Position numbers and translations under genes: made by a program. A stretch of DNA of 32,500 nucleotides from Symbiodinium natans (lineage: Eukaryota; Sar; Dinophyceae; Suessiales; Symbiodiniaceae), in the NCBI GenBank assembly GCA_905221605.1, contig CAJNDS010002330.1, positions 252,076 through 284,575 of the forward strand. The letters are read 5' to 3'. The notes beneath the pieces are model-generated. The model was not told where the DNA came from. It saw only the letters and a program-made list of their open reading frames with translations, and made no database searches. This document shows, piece by piece, positions 26,580-32,500 of this stretch. Position 1 is the stretch's first letter. The number at the start of each line of letters is the position of its first letter.

Positions 26580-27405
26580 AGGGAATATATGCCTGCTTTC
26601 CTACGAAAATTCAGACCTTATAGTGGAAGTTGAATTTTCCGTTTAAAAATAGAGATATAAACGTCTTCTTAGTAAAGAATCGAGAAAATAGAGCTTGTGT
26701 TATGAGACATGAACAAAAACACTTGTTGTCTACGAGTTACAGATAGAGATAATGCATGTACTCTAATAAAGAGAAGATGTCTGAAAATACTGACAAAATA
26801 AAAAAAACTATAGAACAATAGAGGTTTTCGCTCTACAATATAGAGAAATTAGATGTTTCCTATGACAACATAGAGGAAATAGAGGCTTTCATACGAAAAT
26901 ATAGCGAACATACAAAGTGTTTTCATATCAAAATGTAGAGGTCTTGATATTCAAATATAGAGAATAGAGGTCTTCATGTTCAAATGTTAAGACAATGGAG
27001 GTTTGCCTATTCAGAGACAGAGAAAATAATGGGCTTCCTATTAAAATAGGACAAGAGGAACAAAACACTTTTAATTGCAAGTCACACATTGAGATAACAC
27101 AGACAATAAGTTTCTCATGTATTCCTCTCTCATGTCTTCCTCATTAAATATAGAGGAAAACTATGACGATATAGACAAAAATAGAGAGAAATAGAGGTTT
27201 TCGTTATAAAATATAGAGAAATAGAGGTTTTCGAATTAAAGTAGAGGTTTTCATACTAAATGTAGAGAAAACAGAGGTTTTCATATTCAAATATAGAGAA
27301 GAAAGAGGTTTTCCTATTCAAATATAGAGAAGAAAGAGGTTTTCCTATTGAAAATTAGAGAAAATAGAGGTTTTCATAGTAAAATATAGAGAAAACAGCA
27401 AAAAC
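26580..27405. repeat. AT-rich degenerate 30-bp satellite
   Basis: Recurring ATATAGAGAAAATAGAGG, TTTTC and variable AT, period about 30 bp, clearest after 27180. The motif also occurs in the 6415-6590 and 7288-7460 segments. Strong composition shift from the GC-rich neighbours. No gene seen. Confidence 0.85.
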
Positions 27406-27407
27406 GC

Positions 27408-27568
27408 TCCGCACCCGCAGCAAAAAAAAAACGCGACCCCACGGCACCCGCAACAAAAAAAAACGCGCCCCCGCAGCAAAAAAAAAAAACGCCCCCGCAC
27501 CCGCAGCAAAAAAAAAAACGCGCCCCCGCACCCACAGCAAAAAAGCACCCGCAACAAAAAAAAAAAAC
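27408..27568. repeat. Second GCACCCGCAGCA(A)n array
   Basis: Five to six units of the same 29-bp repeat as 25475-25875, same orientation, closing the composite block before a TTTAGGG tract. Confidence 0.9.
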
Positions 27569-27646
27569 TCTTACCGGGTTAGGGGTTAGGGTTTAGGGTT
27601 TAGGGGTTAGGGTTTAGGGTTTAGGGTTTAGGGTTTAGGGTCTGGG

Positions 27647-27743
27647 TTGGGATGTTCCCCCTTATGCTGATAGTTCTGAATAGGGGTTATAATTGGGGGC
27701 ATTCGAATCCCTATTGAGGACTCTTGGTAGAAGGGCATCCCAA
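27647..27743. mobile_element. Hairpin element, family H, full copy
   Basis: Ends TTGGGATG and CATCCCAA are perfectly inverted. Arms include TTCCCCCTTATGCTGATAGT on the left and AGGACTCTTGGTAGAAGGGC on the right. Inserted directly after a TTTAGGG tract. Confidence 0.78.
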
Positions 27744-27889
27744 GATCGGGGTCTTCAGGATAAGGAACCACAAGACCCCGAAACTCAGACGTCCTAGCCC
27801 TTTTCGCTTCAACCACACCGAGGGCGAGGGCGAGGGCGAGGGGGAGCGGGAGAGGGAGAGATCTCTAAGCCCTGCTTCAGTTCTAAACC

Positions 27890-27988
27890 CCTATAAGCCC
27901 TAAGCCCTAAGCCCTAAACCCTAAACCCTAAACCCTAAACCCTAAACCCTAAACCCTAAACCCTAAACCCTAAACCCTAAACCCTATA
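27890..27988. repeat. CCCTAAA tract
   Basis: Thirteen or so units after CCCTAAG variants. A GAGGGC microsatellite lies just upstream (27818-27850). Confidence 0.94.
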
Positions 27989-28128
27989 CCCTAAAGGCCG
28001 TGGCTTCGGCTAAATTAAGGGTTTAGGATGAAGGGTTTTTAGGATCACCTTCGGGAATGCTTTTCAAAGTGCTCAAACAGGCCAACATCGTAGGGCTTTT
28101 TTTTTTGTGTTGTGTTTTAATACGTCAG

Positions 28129-28209
28129 CCTACACCCGACATGTCTGAGAAGTCTGACAAGCAGTGGCCGTACTCGACTATCCCCGTCTGCCACAAAACA
28201 ACCTTCTGA
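28129..28209 (+). CDS. Candidate terminal exon
   Basis: Best pyrimidine tract of the window (an 11-T run, then GTGTTGTGTTTTAATACGTCAG), then PTPDMSEKSDKQWPYST and onward to TGA, 26 codons. The opposite-strand ORF at 28125-28319 overlaps; composition favours +. From 28210 to 28730 the DNA is AC-rich low complexity with a 20-bp C run (28526-28545). Confidence 0.48.
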   Translation, partial: PTPDMSEKSDKQWPYSTIPVCHKTTF

Positions 28210-28819
28210 CCCTCACAAAAAAAGCCGAAACCGGACATGCAGCAGCACCCAAACAGCCCTAGCAACACTCTTTCCCAAAACCATTCGGAACCATCAAGAG
28301 GTTGTAAGGCGGGATTCAAGCGAAGAAAGCCCTAACCCGCACCAAAACCACGTACATCACCCAACAAACCCTGCCAAAAGGCTTCCAGAGGCCGAAAGAT
28401 GCTCCAAAAGCTCTCGAAAAGTTTCGAAAGCATCAGGATCCCAAGAGGGCCCCCAAGAGCGCCCCCAGGAAAGGCCCTACAAGGCGAAACGGCTCCCTTC
28501 CCAAAGCAAACCCCCACAACCAAAACCCCCCCCCCCCCCCCCCCCAAAGCTTTCGCCCAACACTCCGGACACGAATCCTACACAGTTCCGAAACGCCCCC
28601 GAACCCCAAAACCCCAAAACCCAAACACCCCAAAACCTCAAAACCCTCAACCCCAAAAACCCAAAACCCAAAACCCAAAAACCCCAAAACCCAAAACAGC
28701 TCCAAAATCCAAAAGCCCCAAAAACCCCAGAATAAACCCTAAACCCTAAACCCTAAACCCTAAACCCTAGACCCTAGACCCTAAACCCTAAACCCTAAAC
28801 CCTAAACCCTAAACCCGAG

Positions 28820-28879
28820 GTCCTGGAGCTCCAGAATCAGGCCGAAGATGCCCTGGCCAAGATCCAGGCAGACCCCCAG
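28820..28879 (+). CDS. Gene E exon
   Basis: Directly after a CCCTAAA tract ending AAACCCGAG. Reads VLELQNQAEDALAKIQAD and onward with about 85% G/C third positions, helix-forming. Ends at a GC donor CCCCAG|GCGCCC in this model, or at TAG (28895-28897), after which a TTTAGGG tract starts. Phase 0 at both ends. Confidence 0.6.
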
Positions 28880-28896
28880 GCGCCCCTGGAACTGTA

Positions 28897-29150
28897 GGGT
28901 TTGGGGTTTAGGGTTTAGGGTTGAGGGTTTAGGGTTTGGGGTTTAGGGTTTAGGGTTTAGGGGGTTTGGGGGTTGGGGGTTCAGGCTTTAGAGCTTAGGG
29001 TTTGGGGGGTTGGGGTTTTGGGGTTTGGGGGGTTTAGTATGTTTTGGGGGTTTGGGGGTGCAAGGGTTGTATGGTTTAGGGTGTAAGTGTGTAGGGGTTT
29101 AGGGGTGTATGGTTTAGGGGTCAGGGTTTTGAGGTTTAGGGGCTTAGAGG
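28897..29150. repeat. Degenerate TTTAGGG tract
   Basis: TTTAGGG with many TTTGGGG, TTGGGGG and GTGTAGGG variants. After it a possible 28-nt exon (29171-29198, ASTQLSVHE, donor GAGG|GTGAGG), then a GAGTCTTGAGG decamer repeat to about 29285. Confidence 0.85.
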
Positions 29151-29238
29151 TTTGGAGCTGGGACCTGCAGGCATCGACCCAGCTGAGTGTTCATGAGGGT
29201 GAGGAGTCTTGAGGGTTCTTAAGGGTTCTTGAGGAGTC

Positions 29239-29661
29239 TTGAGGAGTCTTGAGGGGTCTTGCGGGTTCTTGAGGGTTCTTGAATGTTCTCATAGTTCAGG
29301 GTTTCAGGGTCTGTGCAAGCAGCCCAAAATCTGGTGTATCATGGAGGGCCTCATACACCAGATGTTGGGCCGCTTGTCAGGGGCTTCCCAGGACTTTCTT
29401 GGGGTTGGCAGGGGCCATGGAGGCCTTTGGAAGCCTTTGAGCAAGCACGTCAACCCATGGAAAGAGGAAGTATTTCGCAAGCAGGCACTTGAACCGAGTT
29501 TAAGCTTAAACGCTAAAGGGAATAGGTTAGGGTGGTTTTGCCGCCTGAGACAGTGCGGGAGAAAAGGGTTAGATGGCCTCCGCAATCGGGCCATAGCTGC
29601 CTTTCGCATCCCACGACTCGAAAATCGTGAAGTAGACAGAAATTTATCAAAATATGATTAG
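29239..29661 (+). CDS. Open frame, up to 140 codons, within gene E region
   Basis: Uninterrupted frame containing LSKHVNPWKEEVFRKQ and GRKGLDGLRNRAIAAFR. The first 25 codons come from the GAGTCTTGAGG repeat, so the real part would start near 29310. It contains a strong DNA hairpin (29322-29370). Could be an exon, a separate gene or chance; no family recognised. Confidence 0.33.
   Translation: MRSLEGSCGFLRVLECSHSSGFQGLCKQPKIWCIMEGLIHQMLGRLSGASQDFLGVGRGHGGLWKPLSKHVNPWKEEVFRKQALEPSLSLNAKGNRLGWFCRLRQCGRKGLDGLRNRAIAAFRIPRLENREVDRNLSKYD
29322..29370. repeat. 18-bp-arm inverted repeat
   Basis: Arms 29322-29339 and 29353-29370 match at 17 of 18 positions (GCCCAAAATCTGGTGTAT against its complement) around a 13-base loop. 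As RNA it would fold strongly. Confidence 0.85.
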
Positions 29662-29945
29662 CTCTCTGCAATCATATTCTGCTAAAGATCAAATTCTCCA
29701 GCCAGAATTTGAAATATGAGGTTTTCAAAGATTCCCAATATTGCAAGATATCTCGAAAGTCCTATTTGAACATCGCAAAACATCTCGAATTTTGAGAAAT
29801 CGATATGGGTTCCTCAGAATATTTTCTCAACTTGAGCTATCGAAATTGCCAATCTCGAGATTTTGCTCTGCAATCGAAATTGCTGAAATAGATGAAGATT
29901 CTTCAGCCAAAGTTGCCCGATTTGAAATATGAGTTTTTCAGTAGC
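29655..29945. repeat. AT-richer diverged direct repeat
   Basis: About 75-bp unit (GCTCTCTGCAATC, AGCCAGAATT, TTTGAAATATGAG) at about 29661 and again at about 29868. Intron-like composition; no supported gene to 30060. Confidence 0.6.
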
Positions 29946-30120
29946 TTTCAATGACACATCCAGTATCACAAAATAGCCGGCCACCCCAGAAAGATTCTGA
30001 AAGAATAGAAGCCCACCCCAAAAAATATGAAAAACAAAAGAAAATTGTTCAATACGTTTCGTTCAAAACGATATTGGGACCCAAACCCTACAATTTTCTT
30101 CAAACCCGAAACCCCTTGAG

Positions 30121-30189
30121 GCGGACCTTTCCTTCATGCTCAAGGACTTCGGGATCGGAGATCTCCGCGATGCCGCGAACACTGCACAT
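30121..30189 (+). CDS. Gene E exon
   Basis: After AACCCCTTGAG, phase 0, 23 codons ADLSFMLKDFGIGDLRDA and onward, mostly G/C third positions. Donor CACAT|GTGGGG, or seven bases later at the TTTAGGG tract. Clear protein-like reading with no stop conflict. Function unknown. Confidence 0.62.
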
Positions 30190-30359
30190 GTGGGGGGTTT
30201 AGGGTTTAGGGTTTAGGGTTTAGGGGATCCAAATCTTCCAACGGAGCTGGGCTAAGGGGTCATGGGACTGAGGGTGCACCCTTGATCTAGGACCCAGAGT
30301 CGGCCCTGATTCCCTTTTCTTAGGGTTTCGGGTTTAGGGTTTAGGGTTTGGGGTTTAGG

Positions 30360-30484
30360 GTAACTAGGACACAGAGTAGGCCCTTATTCCCTTTTTTTAG
30401 GGTTTAGGTTCCCTTATATGCCCTTTAAACCAAAAAAGGGCACCCTTTGTATTTCTAGGTTACTCCTGGGTCTAGTAATTGAGG
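30360..30484. repeat. Diverged inverted/direct repeat element
   Basis: TAACTAGGACACAGAGTAG at the left pairs with CTCCTGGGTCTAGTAA at the right. A direct partial copy (CTAGGACCCAGAGTCGGCCC) lies at about 30286. Similar TTACTC..TAATTA fragments occur near 15280 and 21020. Confidence 0.5.
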
Positions 30485-30574
30485 AATATGACAGTATTTC
30501 TCTTTCAACTGTTATGCGCAAGGGTTATAGGGCTTAGGGTTGAGAAGTCTTTTGCGTAAGGTTCCTGAACCAAG

Positions 30575-30603
30575 CACTTGTGGAAGATCTACCGGGATGA
30601 AAG
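30575..30603 (+). CDS. Possible small exon, gene E region
   Basis: CTGAACCAAG acceptor, HLWKIYRDE, then GC donor GAAAG|GCATCG. Another possible exon starts at 30837 after GGTGACCTTTGCAG (LCVVWALRISASR). Both are short and unproven. A hairpin AACACCCC/GGGGTGTT lies at 30730-30757. Confidence 0.3.
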
Positions 30604-31119
30604 GCATCGGGGGTGGTGCTCAAAGAGCAGCTGTGCGCACTAGAACCACAGCCTCAAGGAGCTGCAAGGAAGCCTTTTGCCACAGGTTTTTGCTCTGTAG
30701 TGTAGAGGGAACCGGACCATAGTTCAGAGAACACCCCCGTATGCAAATAGGGGTGTTGCTTAGGCCACATTAGATAGAAGGGCCCGTAGTTTCACAGGCT
30801 CCTCGAGAAGCATCCTCATCTGGGTGACCTTTGCAGCTTTGCGTCGTTTGGGCTTTGCGAATATCGGCTTCGAGAGTTCTTGTTTGTTATCTGAGGCCTT
30901 CGGGCTTAGGATTTCGCCCTCGGCCCCAAGCCCTAAACCCGAAGCCCTAAGCCCTAAACCCTAAGCTCTAAACCCTAAACGTAAGGCCTAAGCCCCTAAG
31001 CCCTGAGCTCTAAGCCCTAAGCCCCTAAACCCGTAAGCCCCTAAGTCCCTAAGCCCCTACTGTAAGTCCCTAAGCCCCTAAGCCTAAACCCTAAACCCGA
31101 GCGACCCTCACCATCCCAG

Positions 31120-31197
31120 GCCACCAATGTGATCAACGACATCATGGACGACAAGACCGCTGCGGCCACTCAGCGCTGGCAGCGCCTCATGATCCAG
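31120..31197 (+). CDS. Gene E exon
   Basis: After CTCACCATCCCAG, phase 0, 26 codons ATNVINDIMDDKTAAATQ and onward. More than half the codons are RNY and nearly all end in G or C, the strongest codon signal in the window. Ends at GC donor ATCCAG|GCTCCT, followed within 10 bp by a TTTAGGG tract; a CCCTAAA tract precedes it. Confidence 0.65.
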
Positions 31198-31262
31198 GCT
31201 CCTTGGCCTTAGGGTTTAGGGTTTCGGGTTTAGAGTTTAGGGTTTAGGGTTTAGGGTTTTAG

Positions 31263-31500
31263 AGTTATTATGATTTATGTATGAATGTTGATATAAATAG
31301 AAGTATGATAATATGGTTCTCTCTTATCGAACAGATTTTCCTCTATTCACTCTCTTACTCTGTTAATTAGAAAATTAATATTAAATTTATAGGATAGGGT
31401 TTATATAAATATTTTTCTTTTATTTTTCCCAGAATTAATTGAATCTAGAATTAATTGAATTTTAACATTTTTGTGTAGGGTTGTGTAGGGTTGTGTAGGG
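31263..31500. other. AT-rich intron-like spacer
   Basis: A/T-rich stretch with AGAATTAATTGAAT twice, then four copies of TTGTGTAGGG. No coding signal. Confidence 0.6.
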
Positions 31501-31625
31501 TTGTGTAGGGTGTAGGGTTGAGGTTTCAGGGTTGTGTAGGGCTGTTGAGGGTGTAGAGTTGCTGAAGCCTGGCCCTAGACTATACCTAAAAGCATCCCCA
31601 GAAGGTTGGGCGGCGCTTGCAGAAC

Positions 31626-31768
31626 TACCGCTTCATCTGATCTAAGCGTCTTTACATGGTCCCTTACCTTCCTTAAAGGGCTCTGAAGTATGGGCCCTTG
31701 GGTTTTTATAGGGTATATAGGAATATATGAGGTCCGCAATGACCATGTAACTACCCTTAGAGCGGAAG
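31626..31768. mobile_element. Possible inverted-repeat element
   Basis: TTACATGGTC (31652-31661) is exactly inverted at 31741-31750, and diverged CCGCT...CTAAG sequences extend the arms outwards. No coding capacity. Confidence 0.45.
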
Positions 31769-31831
31769 GGAGGCAGGTGTTTGTCGACGGCTGGGGTTCT
31801 CTTGGGTTTGTTCTTGAGCCCTAAGCCTCAA

Positions 31832-32098
31832 ACCCTACACCCTAAACCCTAAACCCTAAACCCTAAACCCTAAACCCTAAACCCTAAACCCTAAACCCTA
31901 AACCCTAAACCCTAAACCCTAAACCCTAAACCCTAAACCCTAAACCCTAAACCCTAAACCCTAAGCCCTAAACCCTAAACCCTACCCTAAACCCTAAACC
32001 CTAAACCCTAAACTCTAAACCTTAAACCTTAAACCTTAAACCTAAACCCTAAACCCTAAACCCCAAACCCTACACCCTAAACCCTAACCCCTACACCC
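31832..32098. repeat. CCCTAAA tract before an acceptor
   Basis: About 36 units, pure on the left and variant on the right (CCTTAAA, CCCTACA), running to the acceptor CACCCCGCAG at 32103. Confidence 0.95.
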
Positions 32099-32103
32099 CG
32101 CAG

Positions 32104-32171
32104 GCCAAGTACCAGTGGGAGGATGACATCCCCTTCCCTGTGACGAAGCGCGGGCCGCCAGCGAGATTTCG
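32104..32171 (+). CDS. Gene E exon
   Basis: Phase 0 after CCCCGCAG: AKYQWEDDIPFPVTKRGP and onward, 17 of 21 codons ending in G or C. Best phase-matched donor is GC (TTTCG|GCGCAC), which would make the next intron almost purely CCCTAAA. Function unknown. Confidence 0.62.
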
Positions 32172-32300
32172 GCGCACCCTAAACCCTAAACCCTAAACCC
32201 TAAAGCCTAAAGCCTAAACCCTAAACCCTAAACCCTAAACCCTAAACCCTAAACCCTAAACCCTAAACCCTAAACCCTAAACCCTAAACCCTAAACCGAG
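32172..32300. repeat. CCCTAAA tract forming a whole proposed intron
   Basis: 129 bp, GC to AG, of which all but about 10 bp at each end is CCCTAAA with two TAAAGCC variants. The clearest candidate for an intron made of telomeric repeat. Confidence 0.6.
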
Positions 32301-32334
32301 GGCCCCTGAGGGCGAAGAGGCTCAAGCACAATAA
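32301..32334 (+). CDS. Gene E last exon with stop
   Basis: One base completes the split codon, then APEGEEAQAQ and TAA. Acidic tail. Another frame (PLRAKRLKHNKT, TGA) is open, so the choice depends on the donor at 32171. Confidence 0.45.
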
Positions 32335-32357
32335 GACGTGAGGGTTGAGGGCTTCGG

Positions 32358-32500
32358 GAGCCCTAAACCCTAAACCCTAAGCCCTAAACCCTAAACCCTA
32401 AACCCTAAACCCTAAACCCTAAACCCTAAACCCTAAACCCTAAACCCTAAACCCTAAACCCTAAACCCTGAACCCTGAACCCTGAACCCTGAACCCTGAA
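32358..32500. repeat. CCCTAAA tract running to window end
   Basis: About 15 CCCTAAA units, then five CCCTGAA at the very edge. The switch to a variant shows the window probably stops within an interstitial tract, not at a chromosome end. Confidence 0.93.

Noticed and set aside
28399-28749. 116-codon + ORF of P, K, Q and N repeats
   Set aside because: AC-rich low-complexity DNA (CCAAAACCC repeats) stays open in more than one frame and ends in NPKP from the telomeric tract.
1-32500. A true chromosome end
   Set aside because: Tracts occur in both orientations throughout with unique DNA between them, and neither window edge is a long uniform array.

Overview
The window is nuclear DNA from a eukaryote whose telomere-type repeat is TTTAGGG/CCCTAAA (the Arabidopsis-type heptamer, also known from dinoflagellates and several algae). 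More than 70 interstitial tracts of this heptamer, in both orientations, are scattered from end to end. Between them lie GC-richer islands of about 60-250 bp, long C or G homopolymers, minisatellites, inverted-repeat elements and two larger duplicated blocks. I see no bacterial-style operon, no rRNA or tRNA gene and no long uninterrupted gene. A protist alga is the best guess. Dinoflagellate is suggested by TTTAGGG, candidate genes all reading the same way, apparent GC as well as GT splice donors, and one signal-peptide-like start, but this is inference.

Most long uninterrupted ORFs are repeat artefacts, many ending in LNPKP-stop because AACCCTAAACCCTAA reads that way. When the islands are read as exons, however, many look protein-coding on the + strand and sit between plausible AG acceptors and GT or GC donors. 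Several can be joined with matching phase. The best sets are: a gene ending at about 32334 (exons at 28820, 30121, 31120, 32104, 32301; G/C-rich third positions, all early junctions phase 0); a gene end at 15587-16615 (five exons, about 150 codons, TGA stop); a small gene at 20425-20915 with a signal-peptide-like start; a chain at 22393-24370; and a tentative chain at 204-4748. In these models the telomeric tracts lie inside introns. Very often the tract before an exon is CCCTAAA and the tract after it is TTTAGGG, so an intron would begin with one strand and end with its complement. No encoded protein was recognised by name. Individual exon ends are uncertain: the islands are short, all three frames are often open, and I chose acceptors partly to keep phase.

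Layout: 1-5500 telomeric tracts plus candidate gene A; 5613-8279 a composite repeat block bounded by a perfect 20-bp inverted repeat; 8300-10240 candidate gene B; 10307-10751 a long CCCTAAA tract; 10755-13150 two copies of a roughly 0.9-kb repeat starting with a palindrome; 13370-16615 candidate gene C; 16735-19005 more exon-like islands; 19158-20218 two related minisatellite modules; 20425-20915 candidate gene D; 21179-25328 further exons; 25400-27570 a second composite repeat block; 27647-28700 a hairpin element and AC-rich DNA; 28820-32334 candidate gene E; and telomeric tract to the window end.
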